This document shows, one piece after another, positions 45,453 through 55,501 of a DNA stretch of 64,000 nt. A program made the translations under genes and the position numbers. Numbering within the stretch: the stretch's first letter is position 1; each line of letters begins with the position of its first letter. Source of the DNA: Leishmania donovani (Eukaryota; Euglenozoa; Kinetoplastea; Trypanosomatida; Trypanosomatidae); the NCBI RefSeq assembly GCF_000227135.1, contig NC_018258.1, positions 714,318 to 778,317 of the forward strand. Direction: 5' to 3'. The notes below the pieces were generated by a model. The model saw only the letters and a program-made list of their open reading frames with translations, did not search any database and was not told where the DNA came from.

Positions 45453-46778
45453 TCAAATAGACAATGAGATCCAGCGGCCATCGCGAAACACCCATGCTTT
45501 GGTATTTCCCCAGGACTCCGAGGACATTGTGCAAGGGAGTGACACGGAGGGAGCAGCGGCAGGGGCAGCGGTGGGGGCAGCAGCGGAGGCAGTGGCGGAG
45601 GCATCGGCGGAAGCAGCAGCGGGGGCAGCGGCAGGGGTAACGGTGGGGCGCCAGGGCTGAGCTGGCATGGTGCCTGGGGTGTATTGCATTTGTGGCATGC
45701 CAGAGGACGCTGTCGCGCCGCAAGGAACGTGCATCATGGGCAGTGCCGACAGGGCGGATGCTGGAGCAGCGCAGCCCTGCGGAGCGAGGCGTAGGCAACC
45801 CTCCCCGTCCATGAAGACAAAACCCAAGATCGAGCAGTCTGGAAAGGTATTCGCAGCGCTGTCGTTCTTTTTCGGAAAGAAAGACGGCGTGCTCGCGTGC
45901 TGAGCCACAGGCATGGTGGACGCCGGGAGCGGCTGCATGACGGAAACCGTGTTTGCCAGGTAAGCGGACGAGCCCATTGGCAGGGTAAACGTGCTCTGTA
46001 CTCCACCCCCCATTCCACTCGACGGCGGAGAGGCGGGTATCGCGTACCCAGCTGGCGGGGTCAGAGGCTTCGCGTACAGAGGCAGATTCGGTGAGGACTG
46101 CGACTGCGTCATCGACTGTTCTGCGCACACCCACGCACAGGGCACGCCAGAGTTGTTACCTGCCACAACCGTCTTCGCCGGATTGGGGGACGGGTCGATG
46201 TGCGCGCTGGCCCACAGAGGGGATTCCACGGATACCTGCCTCGCTGACGCAGACGACGACGCTGGCACCACCGTCCAGTCCGGCGTCTTGCAGGGGGACT
46301 CGATGCTGTGGCGCACCCCATTTATGAAGAAGCACGGAGCGGTAGCATCGCTGCTGTTTTGCGTCGACGCGACACAGCTGCCGCTGCCGCTCTTAGTGGT
46401 GGCAGTAGTTGTAGGCGACGAGTAGAAGGGTGTGGTGCTTCTGCCCGACCCAGCCTGGTCGCCAGGGGATTCGTGATCATCCTCACTCGAGTACCCGTCG
46501 TCCTGCAAGGCAGTTGGGCTGCCGCCAAACGAGGAAGTGCGGAGAGCATCAAGCTTGACTGACAGGACTGTGTCCTTTGCACTCGGGTTTCTCTGCTTGA
46601 GCCCGATCATGGGGATAGAGCAGGATCCGGGGGTCTTGTTGACCCCATCCGCATTTGTGGGGTCGGAGTTGCCCTCCAGGTCGAGGTTGCTGAGCAGCTG
46701 CTGCCACACAAAGGCGTTGTAGTTATGGCAGTCGCCGTCGTCCACACCATCGACGGGGGAAACCTTCCACATCGACAT
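45453..46778 (-). CDS. Low-complexity protein, conserved-looking orphan (441 aa)
   Basis: The longer open frame begins at a GTG (46904). The first real ATG is at 46778 (MSMWKVSPVDG), with a second at 46772. The product starts with a short ordered-looking segment (NYNAFVWQQLLSNL) and then becomes Ser/Pro/Thr-rich. Small islands with aromatic and Cys residues follow (CFFINGVRHSIESP; CSILGFVFMDGEGCLRLAP). Near the C-terminus is an Ala/Thr/Pro run encoded by imperfect GCN repeats (about 45550-45650), followed by AWVFRDGRWISLSI. The alternation of short ordered islands and long disordered spacers resembles trypanosomatid regulatory or RNA-associated proteins, but no domain is recognisable. Coding status is supported by balanced composition over 441 codons in the direction of its neighbours. 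Function unknown. Confidence 0.8.
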   Translation of the reverse strand: MSMWKVSPVDGVDDGDCHNYNAFVWQQLLSNLDLEGNSDPTNADGVNKTPGSCSIPMIGLKQRNPSAKDTVLSVKLDALRTSSFGGSPTALQDDGYSSEDDHESPGDQAGSGRSTTPFYSSPTTTATTKSGSGSCVASTQNSSDATAPCFFINGVRHSIESPCKTPDWTVVPASSSASARQVSVESPLWASAHIDPSPNPAKTVVAGNNSGVPCAWVCAEQSMTQSQSSPNLPLYAKPLTPPAGYAIPASPPSSGMGGGVQSTFTLPMGSSAYLANTVSVMQPLPASTMPVAQHASTPSFFPKKNDSAANTFPDCSILGFVFMDGEGCLRLAPQGCAAPASALSALPMMHVPCGATASSGMPQMQYTPGTMPAQPWRPTVTPAAAPAAASADASATASAAAPTAAPAAAPSVSLPCTMSSESWGNTKAWVFRDGRWISLSI

Positions 46779-48949
46779 GACGCTCGTGGTGACGGTTTTA
46801 CGCTTTGAGCAATCCCAGCGTGCGCGAGAAGGGCGCGGACGGGGGGATAGTCGCGGGGACGAGAAGAGCACTTTGTGCCCTGACTCGGGGAGAGCGTCGC
46901 ACACTCGCTTCCACGCACCAAAACGGAAAGAAAAATCAAAGCAGAGCGAAGACGCGAAAGAACTTTATGCCCCAGCACACTTGTTTTTCTTTTTCGTCTT
47001 GGGTGGGTGGGGGAGGGGGTACAGATACGAAAGCTGAATCGGGCACCGAAAAAAAAAAGGAGGCAAACACGCGCACCATGTACAGCAACACGACCGAGAA
47101 AAGCGAAAAGAGGAGGTGCCGACCGGCAACGCCGCAGAAGGAAGCCCAGACGAAGAGAGACAACGGGCGAGAAAGAGAAAAAAAAAAAGAAGAGGCAAAA
47201 TGCTCGAGAGGAGAGAAGACGGGAATGAGAAAGCCAGAAGACACACACAAGTGTTCTACAGTGAGCGCAAATGCAGAGCACGTCTCCCGGTGCGAATCTC
47301 TCCGTGCCGTGTATGTGGGCGTACGCGTTTCAGCGGGCAATCTGGTGTTCGAGGGTCCCTCGAAAAAAAGGATTGGGGGACGAGAGAGGGAGGGAGCGTG
47401 GCTCACGTATGGAAGCCGCCGTCCATGAATCGGTTGAATGGAGTACAGTAAAACACAAATGTGTGCGAGCACTTCCGCTTCTTCGCCAGCGTGAGAAAGG
47501 GGGAGAAAGATATGGAAGAAAGGAAAGGGGGAGAGATACACCGAGGCCATTGAGCGAGTCAGCACATTTGCCTCCATCGATCCAACATCGGGCATGCGTG
47601 CGGTCGTGCCGGGCACATCGAAGCCATGCCGGCAGGAATAGAGCGCGCCTTTCCTACAACGCAGTATAGATGCGTGCATATGCCTGTGCTTGTGTGCGGG
47701 CGAGAGTGCGGGACCGCCTGCCCTTCCAGCTTCCGGTCGCTCCGGATGGAGACATGAAGGGGGTCGTGTGTGTGCAGCTTATTCTGTAGACACGGGCAGC
47801 GGAAAGAACGAGAGAGAGGGGGCCACAAGGTCACTGCGGCCCATTCGCAGCCACAACGTAAACGCGAAGGAACACTCGCGGGCAGAGCAAAGAGCGCTCC
47901 TCCACTGGTCAACGAAAAGAGAGGCCCCAGCGCGTCCCCCGACATCGTCGCACCCCTGTGCACCGAGAAAAGCGTGCATGCGATGCACACAAAGAAGAGC
48001 TGAGTGGCTCGCCCTCCGCATGGACCGGTACACTCGCTCGCTGGCGTGGGACGGAGGAGAGGAGGGGCGAAGAGTGAGTCCGCAGCACTCCCTGTCCAAG
48101 GAGCGCCTTCACGGTAGTACACAGCATTCGTGAGCAAAGTGGGAGAGAGAGAGAGAGATGCACCGTTTTACGTCCTAAAGAGAGTACGAATAGCTGGTGA
48201 AACAGACAGAAAGCACCACACATACAAAGACCAAAAAAAAAGGTAAAGAAGCCGAGAAGAGTCACCGCAACATGGAAGAAGGGGGAACAATAAAAGACGC
48301 TAATATGGCGTGACAACTTAGCTAGGCGAGCATTATGAGAGACGGGGTGCACAGAGCACTCATATGAACGAGCAGGGAAACCATTCTGAAAAGCAAGCAG
48401 GCCGTTTCGGAAGGCGAGGCTCGCAACGTTGAAAGAAGATTGGAGGGAGTTCGGGGGAATGATCGTCGTGATTGCCAAAGTCTTTGTTCGCAGTTACATT
48501 GATGACTGCTCAGTCATACGTTGCTATTCGCGTGCGTTTTGAAACAATGCGCATCAAGCTGGAGAGAAAGCATGGAGAAGGGGGAGAAGAGTGGAGGGAA
48601 AGTACACGGGATGCGCTTTAGAGGAAAAAAAAAGACGCGTTTCAATCACGCCGTGATGCCCGCCATCTTACCAATGAGAGCATCTTCTCCATCCCTGAAG
48701 GAAGCAGAGGACCGATGGTGTGCGCCACAATGCGCATCCTCCATGTGGACGGCACTCAACGTGCTGCATACATGTCCTGTTCTTGTTTCACGGACTGCTT
48801 CGCTTCTTTCGCTAGCTCGCTTTTTTGTGTGTCTTACCAAGACACTCTGCTTCACGACAATGTGACCACGGATCGGAGAGCAGATCGCCTGTCTCCCCTC
48901 CCCACTACACTCGGCACGACACGAAGACGGAAAATAAGACAACTGTGGC
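46779..48949. other. 2.2-kb intergenic region
   Basis: It carries the 5' UTR of the 441-aa gene and the 3' UTR of the mL43 gene. The plus strand is purine-rich around 46930-47230 and 47500. The minus-strand frame at 47559-48137 begins at TTG and has UTR-like composition, so it was not called. No repeat matching other parts of the window was seen. Confidence 0.6.
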
Positions 48950-49738
48950 TCACCCGGGTGGCTTTAGTTGTCCCTTCCGCTCGCGCCACCAGTCTTCCTC
49001 GCGCTGCGCCTCGCGTCTGCGCAGCATGTCAATGGCATCCTGCCCAAGGCTAGAGTGATCAGGGACGGAGAAGAGGCTGTACTCGTTCAGCGTCGGCGGC
49101 GCTGGTCGGCCCGCTCCGGTGCGGTGCTGCTTTTTCCAGTGGCTGAGGTTGTACTCTAGGTCCGTCTGCAGGCGCGGCATCACGTGTTCCTTCCAGCGTT
49201 GGTTCACCTCCTCCGTACTCGCCTCTGGGATGTCGGTGTAGCGACGCACTCGATCGGCAATCGTGTCCTCCTCCGCTTTCATCTGCGCCCCATACTGTCG
49301 AATGTAGTAGTCCCACTCCTTCTCCGTCAGCTTTCGGCTCCACTGCGCCGGCGGCTTGTGGCGGGCACGGGTACCCTCGTAGTTCCACAGATATGGGTTC
49401 CAGGTGCCCTGCACACTCCTGCGCTGCAGATGCAGGTGGGAAGCAGAGAAGGAGTGATTGTAGTCGTTCCCTTCGTTCACCAGGCGGTGAAAGCGAACGT
49501 TGATGCCCATCGAGCTGAGAAAGCGGATGGAGTACGCCTTCTCGCTGCCATCCCGGTAGATCCCGGTGATGCTGCTCTCCGGCCACTGGCGAGGGCGAAT
49601 GTCAATTTTCACCTGTGGATACTGCCGGTTGAACTCGGGCAGATAGGTGGCCATGAACTGCCGCATCGCCGGATTCCCTTTGTTGGGGCTATACGACACG
49701 ATGATCTTCTGCAGGCAAAGCTCCCCGTTGCGGCTCAT
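48950..49738 (-). CDS. mL43: Mitochondrial large-subunit ribosomal protein mL43 (L51/S25/CI-B8 domain, 262 aa)
   Basis: The N-terminal 100 residues fit the thioredoxin-like L51/S25/CI-B8 fold of mL43. A strand (KIIVSYSPNKG) is followed by a helix (MRQFMATYLPEFNRQYP), a second strand (VKIDIRPRQWPES), ITGIYRDGSEKAYSIRFLSS and a closing segment ending FHRLVNEG. Human and yeast mL43 have the same order. The Trp/His-rich region from about residue 100 onward, including a WNPYLWNYE segment and several charged helices, is an extension. Such extensions are usual for trypanosomatid mitoribosomal proteins. There is no obvious cleavable presequence at the ATG (49738). It would act in the matrix on the large mitoribosomal subunit. 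It is one of several mitochondrial genes clustered between 48.9 and 55.5 kb. Confidence 0.85.
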   Translation of the reverse strand: MSRNGELCLQKIIVSYSPNKGNPAMRQFMATYLPEFNRQYPQVKIDIRPRQWPESSITGIYRDGSEKAYSIRFLSSMGINVRFHRLVNEGNDYNHSFSASHLHLQRRSVQGTWNPYLWNYEGTRARHKPPAQWSRKLTEKEWDYYIRQYGAQMKAEEDTIADRVRRYTDIPEASTEEVNQRWKEHVMPRLQTDLEYNLSHWKKQHRTGAGRPAPPTLNEYSLFSVPDHSSLGQDAIDMLRRREAQREEDWWRERKGQLKPPG

Positions 49739-50261
49739 CCTTACTCCGCTGCGATGAAACGATCCTGGGCGTGTGCGTCGTGTGGAGAGAAGGATGCGTA
49801 GACGACCGATGCAGAAAAGAGAGCGTCAAAGAATCGAGAAGGTTCTTGGGAGTGTGGCCAGTGGGAGCATGCACGTGCGACGAGCTTTCTGCGACCGACA
49901 AGCGGAGCGGAAGGGAAAAAAAAGATGCGACCTCCCTCAAGGGGTGAAGGGAAAGAGCCACATGCGGTCGAGGAAACGTCTACGAGAGCGACGCACTACG
50001 CAGTTGCACAACATGCGCAGCTGAGGAGTCGTTTTCCATGCCTCCATCGTGTGTGCTTTATGGATTACACGTGTGTAAGAGAATGGCGAAGGTGCACCGG
50101 ATGCAGATTATACGCATGCTTCATCCCCGGCATGACCACGGGTACCAAACGGTGCTGTGACGCAGCACCACCCACATTGCGGCATGACCCTCACTGCATA
50201 CAGCCTCATCAACCGCCAGGAGCAGGGTCGCTGCATGTCGTGGTGTAGCACAAGTCGACAG
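49739..50261. other. Short intergenic region
   Basis: A 523-bp gap between the mL43 start and the stop of the 322-aa orphan. It holds the two UTRs and shows no repeat and no convincing small gene. Confidence 0.6.
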
Positions 50262-51230
50262 CTATCCCTTGCGTAGTGGCCGCGCTTGGAGCGTCCAAGG
50301 TAGGCGAGCCTGGACCGCCTGGATACCGAGCCTCCCCCCGCTTGCACGGCTGTTCAGCGGCCCTTTCTCACCCGACACCCCATCCGTGGTACGCTCCTCC
50401 ATGCTCCGATTGTACGAAGCCAGATGTCGTTGGACGTCACGCAAGAAGCCCTTGGCCGGATAGTTCATCTCCACCCGCGCTCCCTGACTGACGTCGGTAT
50501 CAGTGCTGCTGCCGACGTCGAGCAGCTGCTCCACGGTACGCTGCACGAGCCGTCGGTGCTGCGCTACAGCCTTACTGGAGTGGCAGAGTCGCGTGTACGC
50601 TTTGTTTGTGCGGGGAAAGGCCGATGTCAGCATACCGCCTTCCTCAATGAGAAACTGAAGCGTGCAGAAGAGCGGCCATGCACTTAGTGGCTCCTTCTGG
50701 TCCGTCTGATATGCTTCGCTCAGGCTCTCATCAGTGATAGAGGCTTCCAGTCTCTCAATCAGCTCCACCAGGCACGCGTGAGTCTGGCGCATCGTCTCCA
50801 TGTCGCCCGTGTTCAGAGATACCAGAAGAGCATCGATGGCCGATATCACGTGGCTGCTCACCGTCGACGCCTCCAGATACTCGAGCAGCGATGCAAACAC
50901 CCCAGACTGCGTTGGGCAGGCTGCGCCAAGGTCGCGCCCAGCACCAAGCGGTCGGTTCACCACGTGAAGCAAATCCTCGGCTCTGTACAGCAGCACGCTA
51001 CGTTCCGTGGAAGCACCAGCAGCAGAGTCGAACTCGTGATGGACGGGCGGGGTCTGAATGCGCACCTCTCTTGCACATTCTGAGAGAAGAGGAACGAAAA
51101 GACGACCTCGCGAGGTGGTGTGTGGATCGAGGAGAAGCGTGTGCGGCTGCTCAAGAGCGCGGAGCAGCAAAAGACTATGGTGCACAGAAGGATGCCATAG
51201 CATGGACGCAGGGCATCTTATGGCGAACAT
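50262..51230 (-). CDS. Orphan protein, possibly helical (322 aa)
   Basis: The open frame extends to a TTG at 51269, but the first ATG is at 51230 (MFAIRCPASMLWHP) and another lies at 51203. The product is mostly amphipathic and helical-looking. Examples are SGVFASLLEYLEASTVSS, a stretch with SAIDALLVSLNTGD, and LVELIERLEASI. Later come LFCTLQFLIEEGG and a basic segment (HRRLVQRTVEQLL), and the protein ends with a basic tail. Balanced amino-acid composition and orientation support a real gene. The Cys/Arg-containing start could be a weak mitochondrial presequence, which would suit its neighbours, but this is inference. I recognise no family. The last 60 residues are Arg/Gly-rich and may be disordered. 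Confidence 0.72.
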   Translation of the reverse strand: MFAIRCPASMLWHPSVHHSLLLLRALEQPHTLLLDPHTTSRGRLFVPLLSECAREVRIQTPPVHHEFDSAAGASTERSVLLYRAEDLLHVVNRPLGAGRDLGAACPTQSGVFASLLEYLEASTVSSHVISAIDALLVSLNTGDMETMRQTHACLVELIERLEASITDESLSEAYQTDQKEPLSAWPLFCTLQFLIEEGGMLTSAFPRTNKAYTRLCHSSKAVAQHRRLVQRTVEQLLDVGSSTDTDVSQGARVEMNYPAKGFLRDVQRHLASYNRSMEERTTDGVSGEKGPLNSRASGGRLGIQAVQARLPWTLQARPLRKG

Positions 51231-53022
51231 GGGAGGAGAGGGGAAGGAGCAGGGGTCTCGAGCAAGCAAGTCCCCCTGAAGTCAATGCACTTGCCACGAC
51301 ACAAGCACGGCGGCGCAGTGAGTAATCACTCCCGATCCCATGTGTGCGGGCGAGTGAGCACCAGAGATGCACAAAAGATAGCAAACACACAACGGTGCAG
51401 AGGAAGGAGAGGCAAGGGGTGAGGTGCAGTGGTTGGCCACAGCAAAAAGAGAGTGGGACGTGTGACACTCCCGCGTGCTGTGAGAGCGTCCACCTGAGAC
51501 GCCACGCACAGCCTGCGCGCAGGCCGTGCCTCTGCAAGGGTCACATCAAGCAGAGAAGACTCCCATGTATCTTTGTGCTGACGTCCATTTCTGTCATCAT
51601 CCAGATGCATCTCCCTAAAGCACCACCGACTAGTGGCGCCGGGGGCAGCGCGCTCGATGCGTGCGAGGCTGCGCCTCTGCTGTATTGTCCTTCCACTTTT
51701 CACCGGCTCCCCCGAAGCTGCGGACTCGTAGGGAGACAGCAAGATATCAAGAATCTTTGTCGGCTATTTCCCAGCGGAGATGGGGGTAGGGGAAAGTAGA
51801 AGGAGCACAGTGCTCGAGGGAGGGGGCCAGGGAGGGCAGGCATGTGCGCACACACGCGTCCCTCCTTCCAACCCTCGCGGGGGGTGGAGAGGGAAAACGG
51901 TGCTGGGGTCCTCGCATGGCCACCCGGGGACAGCGGTGCGCACATGCACGTGAATGTCCGGGGACCCCCTCCGGACGCTTGGCAGTTTGCTGTGGCGGTT
52001 TGCTTGGTGGTTCTGCACGCGAAGCGGCAGTCACAGGCCTCGCCTACAACGCACCCCTTCGCCCTGCCCGGTGCGCCAGCGTGGCCTGCATCCGCGCCGT
52101 CGTCCGTGGCGCCTGCGCCACGTCCCCCCGGGTGCCCCCGGGTGCGATCTGCACGGAGACGCGGGTGCGCTCGTCGAGGGAGACCCCCTCGCCATCGGGT
52201 CCGCAGACCGTGAGCATGCGACCGCCCATCCAGACCCGAGCCCGGCACGCGCACACCGAGCGCGACGCGTGGCGTCGGGGGGTATGCAGCGAAGCAGCGC
52301 CGCTACAGCGACCACTCGTCGCGTGTGTACTGCCCCATTCGCTCTTGATGGGTGCGAGAGGTGTGGGCAGTGCGCCCTATATATGTGTGTGAGTATTCGC
52401 GGCCAAGGTACTTCGGCGTGTGAGGTGTGGGTGGGGTCCACAAGCGATTAGAGGAGGCGGGAGAGCGTGCCTCGCGGCTGCCAAGGGGACGGAAGCAGAG
52501 AGGGAGTTGAGGGCGAGCACAAGGCGCTACGGATCCCATCGATGCGGCTCTTGAGGGCCACTGCCGTTCGTTTTGGTTTCCACGACTTCTCTTCGTCACA
52601 ACGGTTGGGGTGTTCCCCGCTGAGGCTAACACAGAAACAAGACGGAGAAGCTATGTGGGCTCGCTCGGAAGGCAGTGCTCGGCAGCGCAGACGAGGCAAG
52701 GCCACGCGATGACGTGAACCGCTCCTGTGCTTTTCCCCACCATTTTCTAGCTCTCATTTTGAGACAGCGCAAACTAGATTCCCGGTGGAATGCGAAAGAG
52801 GGACAAAAAAGCTAGCGTGGTACTAACGTCAGATCACAAGGACGTCCACCAAGATGAAAGGAGAAGCATTTTGTAGACGACGAGTGTTGTTTCTTGCGTA
52901 TATATCCTATCGAACCTAGAAAACAGAAAAAACTTACAAGCGTGCTCGATTGATCCACTCACAAGACCGGCACCCATCCACCAACTTTTCGACCGCCGCC
53001 ACTTCACTGTAAGACGATGGCT
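51231..53022. other. 1.8-kb intergenic region with a GC-rich island
   Basis: It contains the 5' UTR of the 322-aa orphan and the 3' UTR of the small membrane protein gene. Unlike other non-coding intervals here, about 51835-52300 is GC-rich with no purine bias. The rest, near 52740-52960, returns to AT-richer UTR-like sequence. Confidence 0.55.
51835..52300. other. GC-rich island of unknown origin
   Basis: About 465 bp of strongly GC-rich sequence with short direct motifs (a CCCCGGGTGC-type unit twice near 52123-52145) and open frames on both strands. One minus frame (52044-52256) reads like a compact beta-rich protein fragment (GGRMLTVCGPDGEGVSLDER). It could be an eroded mobile element, a decayed gene or simply a divergent UTR. 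Nothing in the window matches it. Confidence 0.35.
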
Positions 53023-53496
53023 TTAGATATCCTCCTCCGTCATCGTCAGCATCGGCGGGTTGATGTGGAAGTACGGGCGGATGAACTTGCCATCGCCAGC
53101 CCACACGTCGTGGCCATGCGACACAGCGTAGTCGCGGGCGTTCTCACGCTTGAAGTGCTCCGGCCAATCCATCATGTACACGTGGTAAAAAGACGAGTAG
53201 AAGATGGAAATGTAGGTCAGGTACAGGAAGGAAAAAAAGGCAGCCCAGTTGAGCATGGAGCGCAGCTTGGTGAGGCGGTAGGGATCTCGCAGACCCAGCT
53301 GGTACATGGCGCGCCAATACCACTCGAACATCTGCTTGTGGGAGGCGCCCAACATGTGCAGCGGGATTTCGTCCCAGGCAGCCTTGAAGCGGTCGCTAGA
53401 GTGCATGTCACCGCCGAGGAGGGGGCGGCTGGGACGCATCATGAGAGCGCGATGCGAGACCGTGAAGCTCACGGCGGGGGCGGTACGGCGCAGCAT
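53023..53496 (-). CDS. Small mitochondrial single-span membrane protein (157 aa)
   Basis: The longer frame starts at a TTG; the ATG at 53496 gives MLRRTAPAVSFTVSHRALMM, a typical Arg/Ser-rich presequence. A soluble segment rich in Trp/Tyr follows (FEWYWRAMYQLGLRDPYRL). One hydrophobic span of about 25 residues (around 82-107, NWAAFFSFLYLTYISIFY) comes next, then a polar tail ending in FHINPPMLTMTEEDI. Size, presequence, one membrane span and many aromatics fit a nuclear-encoded accessory subunit of a respiratory complex (oxidase or NADH dehydrogenase) in the inner membrane. I cannot say which complex. A pyrimidine tract with AG lies about 45-75 nt upstream. Confidence 0.82.
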   Translation of the reverse strand: MLRRTAPAVSFTVSHRALMMRPSRPLLGGDMHSSDRFKAAWDEIPLHMLGASHKQMFEWYWRAMYQLGLRDPYRLTKLRSMLNWAAFFSFLYLTYISIFYSSFYHVYMMDWPEHFKRENARDYAVSHGHDVWAGDGKFIRPYFHINPPMLTMTEEDI

Positions 53497-54068
53497 GGCC
53501 TTCGAGTATGAGCTTCCTTTACGCAACAACAGAAGAGAACTGGAATCTTTTCAGAGGAAGGAAGAGGAGCGCAAGTGTGGCTGGGCTCTTTGCACGCCAA
53601 AGGCGTTGTGGAGAAAGCACGAATACCGCCAGTGGAGAAGAGAAAGGAGAGGGTAGGCAGAGGATGCACGAGAAGGAGAGAGTTCCGCATCTAGGAAGCA
53701 TCTGATCATCGCCATTTGCCCTGCCTGTTGCTGTCGTGCGAAAGGGAATGCTCGGCTTGAGGTGCAGGATTTTGCTCAAACGTGACAAAAGGAGATCGAC
53801 GTGCGCAAAAGGCCGCCGGAGTCCACCCGGTGAAGAAGCGCGCATTACTATTTTTTTTTCTTTGCACTTTCAAAGCGCAGGCAAGGCATGTGACAGACGC
53901 CATCACGCGATAGGCACTTAACACCCCACATATTACACAGTACCAGCCACTTCTGCTCCTCTCCTGCAGGGGAAAAGCAACGACTTTGTCCTTGAAGGAA
54001 CCAGCAGAGAAATGCGCGGCGACAGCGCAGATGAAGCAAGAGAGGACAGAGCCTGGCGCACCGCATGA
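53497..54068. other. Short intergenic region
   Basis: 572 bp between the small membrane protein gene and the twin CX9C gene. It holds a pyrimidine-rich stretch (minus strand, about 53545-53575) that is a likely splice acceptor. No other feature was seen. Confidence 0.55.
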
Positions 54069-54440
54069 TCACCAGAAGCGATACCGCGGCCGTCTCTCCG
54101 TCTCGTCTGGTTTCCACTGCTTGTTCTTCACGAGGCACCGCATGAGCGCCTGACGCTCCGTATTGCAGGTGGCCGTCCGCCCTCCCAGCTTCATCTCCGT
54201 GGGGCAGCTGTAGGAGCACCGCAGCAGCTCTTGGTTGAGCGGAAAGCACGGGTGACCCTTGTTCATGTTCGCGCTCGCAGGCCGAACCGTCTCCTGGTCA
54301 TACTCACGTGTCCCCTGCTCCGACCACCCCGAGAGAATCTCCAGGTTGTGGTTCTCATCGTGGGCGTAGATCATGTTGCGTACAATGTGGCCGCCGCTAA
54401 CCCGCGACGGGTCCGCTGGCGCCTCGGGGTCAGCGCTCAT
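54069..54440 (-). CDS. Twin CX9C (CHCH) protein, probable intermembrane-space protein (123 aa)
   Basis: Two perfect CX9C motifs are visible, Cys65-x9-Cys75 and Cys92-x9-Cys102, with an extra Cys79. This is the hallmark of coiled-coil-helix-coiled-coil-helix proteins. These are imported into the mitochondrial intermembrane space and oxidised by the Erv1 disulfide relay (trypanosomatids lack an obvious Mia40). There is no cleavable presequence, as usual for the class. The N-terminal 60 residues are polar (HIVRNMIYAHDENHN, GWSEQGTREYD). The C-terminus is basic and aromatic (RRPRYRFW). Roles in the family range from respiratory-complex subunits to assembly factors. The neighbours (mL43, a membrane subunit, bL36m) support a mitochondrial role. 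The exact partner cannot be told. ATG at 54440. Confidence 0.85.
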   Translation of the reverse strand: MSADPEAPADPSRVSGGHIVRNMIYAHDENHNLEILSGWSEQGTREYDQETVRPASANMNKGHPCFPLNQELLRCSYSCPTEMKLGGRTATCNTERQALMRCLVKNKQWKPDETERRPRYRFW

Positions 54441-54940
54441 GATTCAGATATTCTATCTCTGTGCGTGAAAGACGGTCGTTGATAGGGGTGTAGTCGCACG
54501 ATGCTTGCAGCCGATTCGCTCACACTTCTAGGGAGAGGCGAAGCTACCTGTCAAGCGTGAGAACGGAGAAGCTATGAAAAGAGAAGGAAGGGAGAGGAGA
54601 CCGAAAGATGCTGCGAGACGATGGTGCAACCGAAAGCCGGTAAAAAAAAGCGGTGCCTCCAAAACCAACCGAGCGGCTGAGCCGAAGGGTGTGTGTGTGT
54701 GTGCGTGTGCACTGAAGCTCGCAGCAGAGAGTCTGCCTGCCCTCAGATCCACTAAGAGAGAACACATGCACGACACGCAATAAGCCGATCGAATGAAAGT
54801 ATGCGTAGTACCAAGAAAGCACCGCAAACAACCATGTGAGCGAAGCGCAACCGCGGACACTGCAGGAGACAAATCCATGCTGCTCAAACAAAATGACCCC
54901 GGCATGCAAACAAAGACCTGACCGAACAAGATCGCTAGCT
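54441..54940. other. Short intergenic region
   Basis: 500 bp between the twin CX9C gene and the bL36m gene, with a short GT run near 54690-54710. Frames here are not coding-like. Confidence 0.55.
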
Positions 54941-55501
54941 TCACGTCGCAAACGGGAAGCGCGTCTGCCAACGCTGGTTGTATATCCCTAACCCTGTGAT
55001 GGCTCTCGATATGCCTCGCCGCTCCTGCTCCAAGAGACGAGTCTTGGTTGGCAGGCCCTGTGACCGACGCTCGTTGTTCATGCTCTTGGCGTCCTCGCGC
55101 GCAAGCGGCATGCCCGTCCGCGGGTTGATGTTCACGGGCATATACTTGTAATACTGGTACGGCTGTTGCTTTCCCCAGGTCCAGGTCGGCTCTAGCCAAA
55201 TTTCCCGCTGATTGTGCTCCTTAGGATGTGCTGCACAGCGCACGACAAGTGTATCCTGAATCCAATGAAAGCGGCAGAACTCGCAATGAAGTTTAAGCTT
55301 GTCGCGTGGCACCAGGCCAGGGTGCTTGTCCGTAGATCCCTGCAGTTTCCTCATCTGATGCGTCGTCCGCCCATCCAGGTTGTTCGGAGGGAAGAACACC
55401 TGCTTATTCTTTGGACCACACGTGTACCCCAGCGGGAAAAAGCTAAGCACAAGTGCCGTCGCACGCAGCGCCTGCCGCGCAGATGATGTATACTGCAGCA
55501 T
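54941..55501 (-). CDS. bL36m: Mitochondrial ribosomal protein bL36m (186 aa)
   Basis: The apparent upstream start at 55543 is a GTG. The ATG at 55501 yields MLQYTSSARQALRATALVLS, a good mitochondrial presequence. The core (about 66-100) has the zinc-binding pattern of bacterial L36: Cys73-x2-Cys76-x12-Cys89, then His92/His96 followed by basic residues (KEHNQRE). Bacterial L36 is about 38 residues. This protein adds about 65 residues before and 85 after, including a Trp/Tyr-rich stretch (TWTWGKQQPYQYYKY). Such long extensions are characteristic of trypanosomatid mitoribosomal proteins. It would bind the large subunit in the matrix. Cys76 and Cys89 spacing equals that of E. coli L36, and the final ligand is shifted by one residue. 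Confidence 0.82.
   Translation of the reverse strand: MLQYTSSARQALRATALVLSFFPLGYTCGPKNKQVFFPPNNLDGRTTHQMRKLQGSTDKHPGLVPRDKLKLHCEFCRFHWIQDTLVVRCAAHPKEHNQREIWLEPTWTWGKQQPYQYYKYMPVNINPRTGMPLAREDAKSMNNERRSQGLPTKTRLLEQERRGISRAITGLGIYNQRWQTRFPFAT

Noticed and set aside
46779..46904. N-terminal 42-residue extension of the 441-aa orphan
   Set aside because: The frame is open but starts at GTG; the region is Arg/Pro/Ser-rich and precedes a proper ATG.
47559..48137. Minus-strand frame of 192 codons in the mL43 3' flank
   Set aside because: Starts at TTG, Cys/Arg/Ser-rich with no ordered segment; more like UTR than protein.
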